A stretch of DNA of 64,000 nucleotides from Sparassis latifolia (Eukaryota; Basidiomycota; Agaricomycetes; Polyporales; Sparassidaceae), in NCBI GenBank assembly GCA_018466975.1, contig CM031559.1, forward strand, positions 186,001-250,000, given 5' to 3'. The translations under genes and the position numbers were made by a program. Below the pieces are notes generated by a model that saw only the letters and a list, made by a program, of their open reading frames with translations, was not told where the DNA came from and made no database searches. Each line of letters starts with the position of its first letter. Position 1 is the stretch's first letter. This document shows, piece by piece, positions 21,500 to 34,037 of this stretch.

Positions 21500-22396
21500 T
21501 GGGAACCACAGCTGTATGTCTACTATAGGGCTTCGCCCTCGCGGACAATAAACACATGAGGCCAAAAAAAGAAAAAAAAAATCTGGTCCTTTCGTAGATG
21601 TCGAGCGGGTAACGGGTGTCTCCAGCCGATATGACATTACTGGAATTTGCACGTCTCTAGATGGTGGATATTCTTATGTCCTAAAACATGATATGCTTAA
21701 GCCGGGGCAAGATCATCTCCAGACTTGTTTGTTGGATATGATCTCAGCCACGCTCCTGAACTTGCCGATGCGATCCTCGGGAACGGGATGTCCACCCGCT
21801 ACAACAATCCCAAAGATACCAACATTTGCAAAAGGGCCGAGCTACTGCAACGGTGCGTGGTTTTCGCTGTCGTTGGTGGTTTTCGTTCATGTAATTCTCT
21901 GCAGATTATCAAGCATCACGAAGACGTGGCGGCTATTAAACAGGTGATTGTGCATGCCAGCGCATTCCACGTTGACTTAAGTGTATGCCGTGTCTCTTAA
22001 AACTGTGTTGCTGAGTTGCGTTACTCAGCGGTCGCCCGACTGCTGAACATGTATGGAAGAAATGCTTCATATTATCTTGACAAAGTTGTCGTTCAGATAG
22101 CTTAGAAGTCTGGCATCCTTGGCCAGATCAAGCTTGATAAGACGCTCTAAAATTTTAAGTTATTCCAAGGGATGCTTTTTGGAACGATTCTTGCGGACAC
22201 TATCCTCGACAGGAGTTTGTTACTACCTCGGTTCCATCGTCGACGTGAACATCTGGGTCAAAGAATAACATGGTCACTTCGGTCATGTTGTGAGAGGCAG
22301 CAGCGACTTGTTGGGCCGTGATAATACCGCATGTGAGCCGTATATAGAAGGAGATAAGTATACGCTATGCGCACTTTGCACACCACCATTCAAACA
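21500..22396. other. Possible gene fragment on the plus strand, not recognised
   Basis: At 21725-21855 a protein-like frame (MFVGYDLSHAPELADAIL...) runs to a plausible intron 21855-21904 (GTGCGT...TGCAG) and continues as IIKHHEDVAAIKQ. No complete gene can be built and I recognise no family. It may be a relic. Confidence 0.25.
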
Positions 22397-22777
22397 TCAG
22401 ATGACAGGCAGTCTGATGCAAGAGTTTGAATGAATCATCATTTTGTTGCTGTCTCTGGTTAACCCAGTAAATGACAGGTTCTCTGCTGCTACAAAACCCA
22501 GAAAGATCATGTCTTGAGTGGAGAGACGCTGCAGCCCATTCGAATTTCTGATGCCGGTATCTGGCGTGTGACCAGGAGCAGCCCAAGGAGCGCTTATGCT
22601 AACAGCTTCCAGGCTCACCCCCAAGCACTCACTAAGAAAAGATCTATCATGCTGATGCATATTCAGTGTCGACAGGTCTGTGAAAACATTCTGCAGTTCA
22701 GACATCAGCTTGGAGGTTTCGTTTCCGAAATTTGTTTGCAGTTGTTTGATTCGGAGGGCAATAGCTTTGATGCCCAT
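22397..22777 (-). CDS. Hypothetical protein fragment, minus strand
   Basis: A 126-codon frame with a helical, coding-like N-terminal part (RIKQLQTNFGNETSKLMSEL) but no family I recognise. Its upstream side is cut by the long-TIR element at 22795; protein-like minus-strand sequence on the far side (23476-23586, KKTVVDLHTF) is in a different frame after joining. It could be part of a gene split by the element, or noise. Confidence 0.22.
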   Translation of the reverse strand: MGIKAIALRIKQLQTNFGNETSKLMSELQNVFTDLSTLNMHQHDRSFLSECLGVSLEAVSISAPWAAPGHTPDTGIRNSNGLQRLSTQDMIFLGFVAAENLSFTGLTRDSNKMMIHSNSCIRLPVI

Positions 22778-22794
22778 CTCCTTTCGCTGGTCGC

Positions 22795-23467
22795 TGGTCT
22801 CGTACCCAGACGGTTGTCAAATCGCACCCTACCACCGCTGACAACACGTCTGGGGCATTTTGATAGAGGCCTCCTACATTACAGTTAGCGCCCATTAGCC
22901 GCCCGAGAAGCCTCGCTTACCGGCTTCTTTAATTACGGACTTGCCTATTTTGTAGTGCTCACTTCGCGGACTCCTGCACGAGTTTTGCACTTTCTGCCCA
23001 ATGACAATGTTCTGCGTACAGTGGTTATCTTGTCATGGACTTTTTTGGATAGTGGAAACCTTGTAAAACATTTATAGATGACTTCCAACTCACTCTGACC
23101 TTGGAACAACCCCGGGAGCACTCACAGTCAGCCAACTTGAGTGAAAATATCCAGAAATCTGGTAACTGATGCACTCAGGCTGATTCATTTCTTACTGTAA
23201 TATTTATATTGACTACTCTAACGCAACTCCCTGCTGTTCACACTTATTTCGGAGCCAAGGTGCTCGCAGCAACTCAATCTTCGACAGAGGAAGATATTAG
23301 AGCGTCACAGCAGCTGCCTATTCCGGAAGAGACCTGGTCCACGGTCTGTCGCTTATCCAGCGCTTAACGGGCGCTAACTGTAATGTAGGAGGCCTCTATC
23401 AAAATGCCCCAGACGTGTTGTCAGCGGTGGTAGGGTGCGATTTGACAACCGTCTGGGTACGAGACCA
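22795..23467. mobile_element. Long-TIR non-autonomous DNA transposon, member 1 (673 bp, 8-bp TSD)
   Basis: Terminal inverted repeats of about 103 bp (22795-22897 and 23365-23467) begin TGGTCTCGTACC and contain CACCCTACCACCGC and CTGGGGCATTTTGA. The flanks carry a perfect 8-bp target duplication, CTGGTCGC (22787-22794 and 23468-23475). The interior has no transposase. It is the same family as 36407-37053. Eight-bp duplications fit hAT-type or some Mutator-like transposases; the long TIRs favour the latter, but the family is not assigned. Confidence 0.9.
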
Positions 23468-23475
23468 CTGGTCGC

Positions 23476-24243
23476 AAACGTGTGCAAGTCGACCACAGTC
23501 TTCTTATTTTGCTTCAACAGACGAAGGCTTGGCCGTCCGACCTGCGTGAGTGGTTTATCTTCTACTATACGTATATAGTTAAGCACTATCGCACGACTAG
23601 CACCGTGGGCTTAGCGCTGATACTGCCAGCAGAAGTGCCCGCTGAGTCGGCAGAAAAGTCGCAGACTCCAAAAGCCAGATATGTGAAGAGATAGCATGGC
23701 CTTGTTTCACCTCAAACTAGATATACCCAGTGCTCTCCTTGGTGCACATTCGCAGCGACTACGGTTATCTGTTCACTCCTTTACCGCAACACTGAGGAAA
23801 TTCACATACTGTATTCCGATATTGCTTCCCGCGCACTCAACTTTCGATTCCAGGTCCTTCCTTCGAATGGGTGGGGAACGTAATTCTGCTGTGTGTATCT
23901 ATCATCTGAGTGAGACAAAGTTTGAACAGGTCCCGGAGATGTGGATCACGAGTAAGTTTTCTCTACACATCTCTACTTTCAGGCTATTGTACTGTACGTT
24001 GCTCAGATGAGAAATCTTATGGATTGCATGCGCCGGTATTTCGTCTTGTTATCTCACCGTGCTGATATGAGCATTCTTTTCAGTTGTTGCGTGATACGCA
24101 AAGAGACAATGCAGTTGTGGCTCATAGAGTCACTGCCATGTGACCGAGCTCGTTCATCGCCACTCACTTGGCCACTGCTGGTTCACTAGTCACTCCTTTA
24201 CGTCCATCATCTCGCGGGTCAACCAACGCCAAGCAATCAAGAG
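23476..24243. other. Intergenic region upstream of kinase gene 1
   Basis: Short frames only (for example 23482-23694, 70 codons), with no recognisable family. The last 100 bp probably contain the kinase promoter and leader. No clear TATA box is seen. Confidence 0.4.
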
Positions 24244-27128
24244 ATGGCGACTCCCTCCCCACCCAGTTCCAAGGAATTTCTCCCCGAACCCGTTACGCCT
24301 CATCGTCCGTCGCGGAAGGTAGTCGTGGCGGCCACACCGACCACTCGGAACGAGAATGGCGTTCAGCAATGGGGTTTCGGGTCAAAACTCGCCAATGACC
24401 GATACGAACGATATTCCCAGGAAGCAGAGCGTTATATTTTAGGCCCCATGCCTGTAGAGGACTTTTTGGATTTCTTGCCAGAGGCACCCACAAAACGGCC
24501 GAATGCTAGGAACGCATTCATTGATGTTCCAGAACGGGCAGAAAAGGAGAAGGATATCTATACACCTCTGGTATGTTTACTTGACTCCGATAGAATGGCA
24601 CCGCTGAGTGAAGCTCCAGATTGCGGCGCTCAACGCCGAATTGAATGGCCGGAAACGCTGTCCTGGGTTTGTTTTCCTGGATACCTCGTCACGAGGCACC
24701 AATCATGGAAAACCTGGGTCGGTGAAGCCTGATGTGGTTTGTTATTCCACGGAGATTGTCGACTCGGTTGACACTAACAAGACGACGGACGAGCCCATCG
24801 GCGATCTTAGTTTCGCAGACTTGTATATTGAGGTAAAGGGACGACCTGAACAGGATTGTTTTACAGATCCATCACCCAACAGCGATCGCGCTGCACACAA
24901 GTTCGTCCTGAACATTACTGGTGAAAGAAAGCTCGAGCAGGCCAGGCACGATCTCGGACAGAATATCGCATACGCAGTTGATGCGTTTGCACGCCAGTAC
25001 CGCACGCGGTACTTTTCGGTGTCATTATCCGGGACATTAGCTCGTCTCATCCGGTGGGACCGTGGGGGCGTGATGGTATCGGAATCGTTTGATTTGCGCA
25101 AACGACCAGAGGCACTCTGCGAGTTCTTGTGGCGATATGCGCATGCGTCGGGAGCGAAGCGCGGGTACGACTGTACCGTCGAATGTGCGACAAAAGAGGA
25201 GGAAGCGTTGTTTGAGGAGTCCATCACGCGCCACGTCAAATTACAGCTGGACCTCGAAGATATGGCGCAACTAGTTGGGAAGCAAAAGAAAGCTGCTGAA
25301 AAGGAACTGGCCGCCGGAGTGGATGAGCATTTTGAGCGAGGCACTGTGGCTGCGATCACCGTCGTTGACCAGAATTCGAGAAGGCGCCGACTGCTGGTAT
25401 CTCGGCCAGTAGTCTCACCTCTTACATTGGCCAGTCGTGCCACTCGCGGGTACTGGGCGGTGGCGGCCGACGAAGAACGAGGAAGGGTTGTCTTCCTGAA
25501 GGACACATGGAGGTACACTGCGGACGGCATACGAAAAGAGGGTGATATATTGGCAGAGCTACAGGATGCTGAGGTACCGCAAACCCCGCAATTGGTCCAT
25601 CATGGAGACGTCCCAGAGCAATGCCCCATCTCGGATGGCACAGATATAGAAGGAAAGCTACGTGAACAGACAGGTATGTTTTCAGAATTGCCATCTTGAA
25701 TCTCCATCTAATCTACGTACAGCTTTTCAGTGCACCTTTACTCCGAGATACCAAGATGCAAAGTGGGTGTGCAAGAATGGGAAAGCTAAGATTCCAGTAT
25801 TTGCTCAGGTACATTACAGGCTAGTATTAGGCACTGTGGGTTATGGTCTGCAGAGATTCAAGGGGACAAGAGAACTTCTTAGCGGTACCTACGATGCGTA
25901 TCAAGGTATGTGGCCTCATTCCTATGTGTCACTGCTATTCTCTCATTTCCTTCTGCATTATTATTCAAGCTATGCTGGGCGCGTTCTACATGGACGACCA
26001 AACAAAGAGTAGGCTTCATCGCGATATCAGCCTAAGTAATATTATCCTCGTTATGGATCCGATGACGCGGATAAGGCGCGGCTACTTGATTGATTGGGAA
26101 CTGTCCTGTCTTATTAACAACACAGGAGGGACTCGGGATTACAGAAGGACGGTGAGCTAACACAGTGTGTTCTAATCATGCAAGTACTCATCGACGGATC
26201 TCTGCAGGGAACATTTCAGTTCATATCACAACGCATGCTGCGCTACGAGAATGTTGCTCACACGATCCAGGACGACATGGAGTCAATCCTCTGGGTCGTA
26301 CTCTATTGCAGCTTGCTGTGGTTGGATCACGATCTGCCAGTGAAAAAACTGGTCACAACGATGTCCACTATTTTCGACCAATGCAATTCATTCGAGGACG
26401 GTGAAACTACGGCTGGTGATGGCAAGGTCAGCAATCAAGTCTCCCGATTGTACACAAGCAAGATCCATTTCTCGAACCCGAAGATTCAAGAGTGGTTGAA
26501 TGCAGTCATGAATTTCAACTCATCCTATGTGTTTAATTGGCCGCTGAACGCGACATTTTTCAAAGCCTGGGAGGATCCTCGAACACTCGATAGATACTGG
26601 AAGGCTTTCCTGGGCGACAACGAACTGCTTACTGCGGACAGGATATCTCGTGTATTGCCTCTGAAGCAAGCACCTCGGAACGACCCAGGCAGAGCGACGC
26701 CGCACCCCGCGACTAGGACAATGTCTACCCTTCCTATCCATGACTTTACCATGCCCCGGATGTCAGCATTGCAATTGGGATCAATTCGATCTGGGGTGAA
26801 GCGAAAGGCAGAAGGCATACCCTCCGATGCTGGCCTCCCAGAGCTGAAGCGCAGCTTTGTGTCAGGATTTAGCGGCTTCAACGCGGGCCCTGTGACCCGA
26901 GGAGCCGCGGCAAGGGCCCAAGCACAGTCATTCGCACCTAACGGACTTGTGGCACGAGCGAGGGCAAGACGAATGCTCAGCAACGTAGAGTCAAGCAGCT
27001 CTAGTATGCAGAGACAGCATGCTGGCGCTGCCTCTTCGAGCCGGCGTGCAGGCTCTACGCAAACACTGGAGAGGGGCGCTCATTTCAAGCAAAGTTTCGG
27101 AGCAGGTGGCGCGAGAACAAGGAAGTGA
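24244..27128 (+). CDS. FunK1-type fungal protein kinase, gene 1
   Basis: Five exons: 24244-24570, 24620-25673, 25723-25905, 25970-26151, 26208-27128 (888 codons). All introns are GT-AG, 48-64 bp, and phases agree. Intron positions match gene 2 exactly. The middle and C-terminal halves resemble the FunK1 family of agaricomycete protein kinases: an ATP-lobe-like stretch (GYWAVAADEERGRVVFLKDTWR), QVHYRLVLGTVGYGLQRF before the catalytic loop, the catalytic loop LHRDISLSNIILV with its Asp and Asn, and LIDWELSC where other kinases have DFG. After AHTIQDDMESILWVVLYC, typical of FunK1 C-lobes, comes a basic Ser/Arg-rich tail of about 130 residues. No membrane segment is visible. The first acceptor could be 6 bp earlier (exon 2 from 24614). 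Family substrates are unknown. Confidence 0.88.
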
Positions 27129-27880
27129 CTTATGTCTTGGTAATGCATGTTCTACGGAGTCGCACCTTCCAAACTGTATGCATAATCCATATGTATGATT
27201 GTAGCGTGAATCAGAATTTATATTATTGCTATATGCACAAGGCGCGATTTGTCGCATTACTTGAAGCTTGAAGCCTGAGCGCTGAGCTAATGCGTTACAA
27301 GTATGAAGTTCGCTCAACTGTCAGAGGATTTGCGCTATGTAGGACCGAACTAACCCAAACGCCTGAACAATACGTAATCCGGTGGCGACTCATCTATCGT
27401 GTGTGGGCCTGAAGTCGGCGAGGAACCGCGAATTATGCGAAGGTGACGGTGGGCAGCTGGAGCCTGTAATACCAGATTTCACGCAGCGATCAACAGGTGA
27501 GCATACTACTAGTAATAAGCCGTGGTTGTCCCGCTCCGAGAGCATTGTATAGTAGGTCGCCACAAGAAATCAAATGTTATGGGGGTGATGTTCTTACAAC
27601 GAATATAAATACGGGTGGCCAAAAGCTAGTTGACAGGACAGAGCTTCGATGATACATTACCGAAACACAACTTTTCCGAGAATTTCGGTCACGCACGGTG
27701 GGCACGTGACCGTGGCGCGGTGACAGTGGCACAGTGACCATGGCGCGGTGACAACGGTGGCGGCGGTTGAAAGACCACAACAACATCGCTTCTCCTTCAA
27801 CCGACTACTTCATCCTCGCTGGCTCTTCAAATCTAACCCTTCTCGGTTATACTACCTGCCGTTTCGCGAATATTTCCATT
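27129..27880. promoter_or_regulatory. Intergenic region and promoter of kinase gene 2, with a four-unit 14-bp repeat
   Basis: Mostly unremarkable spacer. Near the gene, four units of a 14-bp repeat start with GTGAC at 27706, 27720, 27734 and 27748 (consensus GTGACCATGGCGCG); the first overlaps a CACGTGAC E-box-like site. The run ends about 120 bp before the ATG, so it may be a transcription-factor array. Confidence 0.55.
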
Positions 27881-30582
27881 ATGGCCACACCGCTCGCCAG
27901 GAACGACCCGGAATACGAAGTGTGGCAACAGCAGCATGAGGACTTCGACTCCAAGGATGCCAAAAGGCGCTACCACCAGTATGCAAATTCCGCCAAGACA
28001 CACATTCTTGGCCCAATGCCTGTCGACGAATTTCTGGAGTTCTTACCTGAGACAGATACCTCCATGATGCCGCGTACCACCGATGCTTTCAAAAGGGTCC
28101 CGACAGAGGCGAGAACAGAACAACAAATCTATAAACCACTGGTCAGTTGACTGTTCTGCTAAGTACAACTTGGTTTTCTGATAGACCAGCAGATTAATGC
28201 ATTGAATGGCACGAAAGCGGGCGCTAGGAAATCTCGGCCTCGGTGTCCTGGATTCACGTTCAAGGAGACTTCTATGTCTAGCGTTGATCGCGGGGAGATT
28301 GGGTCAACGAACGCCCATGTCTGCTGTTATTCCGAAGACGTTAACGATGCTCACTTGGCGTTGGTAGCCTCTCTTGGTTGCGCTGATTTGCACATCGAAG
28401 TACAGCGACATCCCACTTTCGACCCCTTCACGGATCCAGCTCCCGATGCTGATCGCTCCTCACACAACTTCACTCTCAACACTGTTGACGACCGTACTCA
28501 CAAGCACGCCGAAGAAGCACTGGGTAGGAACGTTGTATGCGTAATCGAAGCGTGTGCTCGTCAACACCGCGCTTTCTACTTCTCGATTTCGTTGGCCGGG
28601 TCTCGTGCTCGCCTCATACGGTGGGACCGCTGCGGAGCCATCGTTTCAGAATCATTCGACATTCGTGCTCAGCCCGAACCGCTTTGCGAGTTCTTGTGGC
28701 GATATGCCCACGCTTCAAAATCGCAGCGCGGCTACGATGTGTCCGTCGAACCTGCGACTCGAGACGAGGAGGAACTCTTCAGAGAGTCCATCAAATGCCA
28801 CGTCAAACTCCAGCTGGATCTCGACGGGGAAGACTTGGTCGCTGCGATGGAGGAGCACTACCAGCCTGGCGTCGTTGTTGCGGTCAACATGGTCGACGAG
28901 GGCTCTCCGGGGCATGTGGCGCGCCGACTACTCATCTCTCGGCCGGTGGTGTCACCCCTCTCACTGACAGGCCGAGGAACGAGGGGTTACTGGGCGGTCA
29001 CCGCCGATGGCCCAAGAGGTGAGATGGTGTTCTTGAAGGATACGTGGCGATACAACGGCGGTGGACAACAAAAGGAGGGTGATATCTTGGCGGATTTGCA
29101 GGGTGCTAGGGTGCCGAATATTCCGCGGTTAATCTCTCACGGAGATGTCCTAGAGCGGTTGCCCATCGTGAATGGGATGGACGAAGACATGGAGGACGGC
29201 GACGTCGAAGAGCTATGTGAGTTTTCACATATTGTTGACCTCTATTCGTGTGTGATACGCTGACGACCAACATACAGCTCTGCAGCGCACGCTGACCGAT
29301 CGCTTTCAGCAAGCGCACTGGGTTTGCAAGCGTGAACAAATTCCGCAGCTTCCGCTCGTACATTACCGATTAGTGTTGGGCACCGTTGGTTATGGGCTGC
29401 AGCGCTTCCAAGGCACGCAAGAGCTTCTTCGGGGGACGTTCGACGCGTACCAAGGTGTGCATAATAATCACCTTGACTGCTATGCAACTCCTCACTTTCT
29501 TCTCCATGTCCGAAGCTATTTTGGGAGCTTTCAACCTGGAGGATGTCACGAAACGTAGGTTGCACCGTGACGTCAGTCTAGGCAACATCATCCTCTTCAG
29601 GGATCCGAAAGCAACGGATACGAAGAGGTATGGCTATCTGATTGATTGGGAGCTGTCGTGTTTGGTGACAGATGAGGGTGAGGCTTGCGAACACACAAAA
29701 GCGGTGAGATTTATGCTGATCTGAATCACCATATGAACGCCTGCTAACGAGCATTGGTAGGGCACCTTGCAATTTATGTCGCAACGCATACTGAGCCATG
29801 ATAATGTGGCTCACACGATCCAGGACGACATGGAGTCTATCCTCTGGGTCGTACTGTACTGCAGTTTGCGATGGTTGGATCACGATTTGCCTTTGGAAAA
29901 GTTGGCCAAGAAGATGGTCTACATTTTTGACCAATGCGTTGTCTACGACCATGGCAATTTCGTGGGTGGCGATGCCAAGCTCCGCAATCAGTTGGATCGG
30001 GGTTACACGAGCAACATTCATTTTTCAAATCCGGCGATTCAGCAATGGCTCGACGAAGTCATGAAATTTAACTCGTCCGCCGCGTTTCCTCACCTTTGGG
30101 ACGAAGCGTGTGCGGAGGTCTGGAAGGATCCCACGAAGTTTAACGCATTTTGGCGGGACTTCCTCAGAGATCATGCGATTTCCGACAGCGATAGAGTCTC
30201 GCGAAAGTTAACTCGACCTGACGACAAAAGGTACCATTGGTCATCATCAACCATTTCGTCTACCTCTGCAACCGAGCATCCCGCACCTGCGGCATTGCCT
30301 TCACGGAAGAGAAAGGCGGTCGACGAGCCCCTTGGTGCGGAACCAGAGAAGACGGCCAGCTCCCGAGTACCCACAGTGCCTCGTGGAGCTTACACAGGAC
30401 CTATCACGCGCTCGATGGCGAAGCGGAGACAGATCGAAGGCCAAGGACAGGGCGTCGCAGTGGGTGGCTCGGATCTGCCGATACAGCCTCAGTGGAGCCC
30501 TCGACGTTTGAGGCCTCGTCCAGCGAAGGTCGACAATACGAGCCTTGCGCGACATGGTCGCAAGGTTCGCCGGTCGAAATGA
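27881..30582 (+). CDS. FunK1-type fungal protein kinase, gene 2
   Basis: Five exons: 27881-28141, 28193-29216, 29278-29454, 29516-29703, 29761-30582 (823 residues), a direct paralog of gene 1. The N-terminal motif ILGPMPVDEFLEFLPE is shared with gene 1 (ILGPMPVEDFLDFLPE). It keeps the nucleotide-lobe segment (GYWAVTADGPRGEMVFLKDT), the catalytic loop LHRDVSLGNIILF and LIDWELSC, then AHTIQDDMESILWVVLYC. Relative to gene 1, the segment before the third exon lacks about ten residues present in gene 1 (around KKAAEKELA). The tail is basic and ends GRKVRRSK, possibly a nuclear localisation signal. The ATG at 27881 aligns with the paralog structure; an upstream in-frame start at 27767 is less likely because it lies in the promoter repeat. 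Confidence 0.88.
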
Positions 30583-31230
30583 GCATTTGTGTCCTTGCAG
30601 GTCATTCCATTATTTTCCGCACTACTGTGTCGCGTTACTTTCTCGTACTCTCCATGCTGCATCAGAGGACTGCTCCACTATCTACGAGTCCCCAGCAATC
30701 TCTACATTATATATATTCAATAACTTATATTGTCGTTCCTGATCGCCTTGTCTTCTTTTCTTTTCAATTTCAACGAGTAATATCCTACGCGTATATAGTC
30801 AATTCTCCATAAAATGTGCATTTTGTGACTACTACTAGCATTCATGCATACGAGGGCAGTACGCCTTGAGACTAACGGCCTCCTACCGAACGCGGTGTTT
30901 TACTCGAGCGACGAGCAGCCCCTTTGAGTCGGATCAAGTGCAGAGGAAGGTGGAAAGTCGGACCCAGTGTACGTACATATCTGTGCGCCTCGGCTGGCCA
31001 ATGAACCCACACAGATTGGACTCGCAGTGCTTCGTCCTAACGTCATCAACCCGAAGTCAGGTACGCCGAAGACGGGGACCGAGACAGCTTGCGCAACCAT
31101 AAGTACCACGACCACTTCCATTTATTCTCCGGCATGTGACGCTTCCTCTTCGGCTCTCGCCGTGGCATATCAGATATTGTACGACGTTCGATGCGCCCGG
31201 GGCACGCGTGCCTCTATCGAGGACATTGGG
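30583..31230. other. Downstream region of kinase gene 2, no gene recognised
   Basis: AT-rich 3' flank to about 30830. From 31030 the sequence GAAGTCAGGTACGCCGAAGACG repeats part of the segmental-duplication block in degraded form; the proper block 2 begins near 31230. Confidence 0.45.
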
Positions 31231-32403
31231 GTGGTCTGTCGAGTACCATTCGACCACCGTTCACGGAGACCATGCCGCTTTCACTGCGAAGCTTTTGAAG
31301 AGGTGATGTTTCTCTGGACCGCTGCGCTTGAGGCAATCACCACACCAAAGGTAGGTGACATTTCAACATCCAGAATCAGAATACTGGCGAGCACCATCAT
31401 GGCCTGAAGTGGATACGAGGGCAGTGTTTTACGACGATCCACCGAAAGCGGAAGTCGTATTGGTATATCTGCCCAACGTTAATGAACCCACGCTTATTGG
31501 ACGCGGTCCTCCAATCGCAGCTCTTCTCTCTCTGCATAGCGTCTTCCTCCATTCTGCTTGGGCTATAATACATTCAAGAAGTCAGGTACACCGAAGACGT
31601 AGAATGCGCGCTAGGTAAACATACCACGACCGACTCCCTCTCTGTTGGCTTATCTCTAGGACTGCCCCTTTTCTCTCAACTTTCAATTCTTCCATGCTCG
31701 TCGATGTGGTCTATCTATATCTATAATATAACAACGTCGGATAGACGCGCAGGGGCGACGCACCTTTATTGAAGACGTTGGGGGTGGGTTCAGGCACCGT
31801 TAGACACGCATTCGCAGAGACAAAGCAGCTATTATGCAGTGGTAGTGTTCCTCCAGGCTGCTGCTCGAGGCAGTTATCGCTCCAGAGGGGTCATGAAGCA
31901 CTGGCAGTCGAGCGTGCGGGATGGAGATTCGAGGCCGGTGGTTCATGGTAGGTTTGAATTTGAACAACCAGCAGCATATGTAGATGTCCACATTTCGAAC
32001 TGCTGCTGCGTGCCGCCTCGAGACCTCATGAATTGTGAATTGTGCCAGTCCGTTCTTGACATGCAACCATTGTTCGTCGGGCGTATGTACATCGCCCACG
32101 CCGAGCAGTACCATTTCTGAGGAGAGTCAATTCAGGGTAACGTTTCGTTCTGGAATAAACTGGAAATTATTTCCTGCGTCGCACGTTGAGAACGATCGTC
32201 AGTGCGAGTTCGGACGCGCCACAGTCAGGTACAGAATCCAATCTTAGGAACGCGTCGGCGTCGCATCTTTCACTTCTGGTCAAATCAAGGCCTTGGGATA
32301 TGTCTGCTCAGCCAGGCCATTACGGCAGCAAAGCTGGTCCAGTCTAAAGCTAGTACAGGGGAGGCTGGGTAGAAAACGCAGCGGGCTCACCATTAGCCAA
32401 CTT

Positions 32404-32560
32404 CCCATTGGATCCCGACAGCAGCGCTCTGGCGGAACCGTCTTCGATCGTGCCCGCGCAAACGCGCTGGACTCAATTTTTCTCATCCGTGGCCCTGGGG
32501 TACTAACATGGTCGATCGCCCTATCGTAGCGGGTCCTGCAGCATCCAGTGAGATATAAAA
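32404..32560 (+). promoter_or_regulatory. Promoter of mini-protein copy D
   Basis: CCAAT-type element (CCCATTGG, 32404-32411). The inverted repeat is degenerate: GCAAAC at 32458-32463, and the second half reads AATTTTTC instead of ATTTGC. TATAAAA is at 32554-32560, 95 bp before the ATG. This copy may be regulated differently from the others. Confidence 0.7.
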
Positions 32561-32654
32561 CACCTCCAGCATCGTCGGAGGCTCTCCATCACCCACTCAC
32601 CCAACCGAGCCACACACCTAGTCTTCTACTACCACCACCAGCTTCAAGTTTACC

Positions 32655-32810
32655 ATGGTGAGCAAGCCACTGCACGCGCCCCGTACCTTACTGACTATTC
32701 CGATGCAGCCCGAGCAGCCCCCTTCCAACGTCAAGTGTGCGTCCGCCGCCTCTGGCGTCGGAGCATGTTCCTACCCGAGCTGCGCGTGCGGCGAGGCCCC
32801 GAAGGCTTAG
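32655..32810 (+). CDS. 34-residue four-cysteine mini-protein, copy D
   Basis: Exons 32655-32657 (ATG only) and 32709-32810; the intron is 32658-32708 (51 bp, GTGAGC...TGCAG, branch-like CTGAC). The peptide is identical to copies B and C although the DNA differs at several third positions (for example CCT/CCG, TGT/TGC, GCC/GCT). The intron is stop-free and a multiple of three, as in B and C. Function unknown; the Cys 11/21/26/28 pattern is kept. Confidence 0.82.
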   Translation: MVSKPLHAPRTLLTIPMQPEQPPSNVKCASAASGVGACSYPSCACGEAPKA

Positions 32811-33685
32811 TGCCCCATCACCCTTCTTCGCGTGTCGCTGGAGTGGGCATTCATTAAATGTGCGAAGCGAAGGTATGAGGTCGGAAGCAGCAGTTGAAGT
32901 CGTTGAGCGAAGGGACATCGAGATTGATGTTTGTGTAAAGGAGAATCCAAGTTCATCGATTTAATTTGCGAACAAGGCAGAGTTCGGATGCAGCAGTCGT
33001 CGGTTAAAGGGCCGCCGAGTTTTGATGTTTGTGTACAAGAGAATCCAGGAGGCCTCGTGACGCTGTGGACTTGGATATGTTCGAGCCGGTGGAAAGCTGG
33101 GATATCCACGTTTTGAGAAAGTACTAGTTGGCCAGCTCGCAAGCTTCACCCTGTTCCCCCTCCGCACCTCTGGTATTTCCGCAGAGCTCGAACAGGAACG
33201 TCAGCGGGAGACCGCGCTCGCGACCGCTGTGCGCCGCGCACGTAGTATCCGAGGGAGCCCAAGCGTGGAACTCAAGTTTCACCCACTAAGAAAAAGAACA
33301 GGAAAAGGAAAAAGCTATGTCCACGCGAAGGAGACGAGAGCCTGAGATGTGCACTGGCTGTACACCATGAGCGAGGGAAACTCGTTTATATCGGCGAGCA
33401 CACCGCCAGAAGGAGGAAATAGGAGGGACGTCTCTGCCCCGCTCGCACCCTCATACCGAGTCAAACGCGAGCTCAGACACAGGACACAGGAAATCGGAAA
33501 CTGAGACGGGGAAATGAGGTTGATCGAATCGGGAAGGAGATCTCAGTGCACGTGCTCTGATGCGCCACAGAATCAGGTACGTCGCGTAAAACACAGCAGA
33601 CTCAAGACTCCTATGTACATTCTATCTCAAACGAGTCGCCTTGCCACTCACGAGCAAGACTCAGTGCCTTTTTCCTTTCACTATC

Positions 33686-33820
33686 ATGCCCAAGCCTCAA
33701 CTTCCTCCAGCACCGCCTACCGATGAATTTGGACCGACACTATATCTTTATCCCAAAGCGGACAGGCCCTTATTGTTCCTTGCGCGTGTAGTTAATCGAT
33801 TGTGGAACGGGAGCTTTTGA
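33686..33820 (+). CDS. Short reading frame (44 residues) downstream of a promoter shared with the gene at 9661
   Basis: ATG at 33686, stop at 33818, Pro-rich N-terminus (MPKPQLPPAPPTDEFG). The DNA before it (33380-33685) is homologous to the promoter of the gene at 9661, but the proteins do not align. It may be a truncated first exon left after a deletion, or a real small gene. I do not recognise it. Confidence 0.3.
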   Translation: MPKPQLPPAPPTDEFGPTLYLYPKADRPLLFLARVVNRLWNGSF

Positions 33821-34037
33821 CACGGTTTTGTCTCATTTATCAGTGTAGCTGTAGTGTAAGCACTGGTAATGTTTATTCAGTGTCATTAACGCGGACAATG
33901 TGTACCCGTCGGCACGCGACAGGCGCTTATTGGTCCGTCACGAATGCATGTGCGTGTGACGTTCGTGTCATTTCCGCGCTACAGCCTAGTCACGGTGCAG
34001 GTAAGTACTTGGAGGGCAGCACTGACTGTGTATGGTC

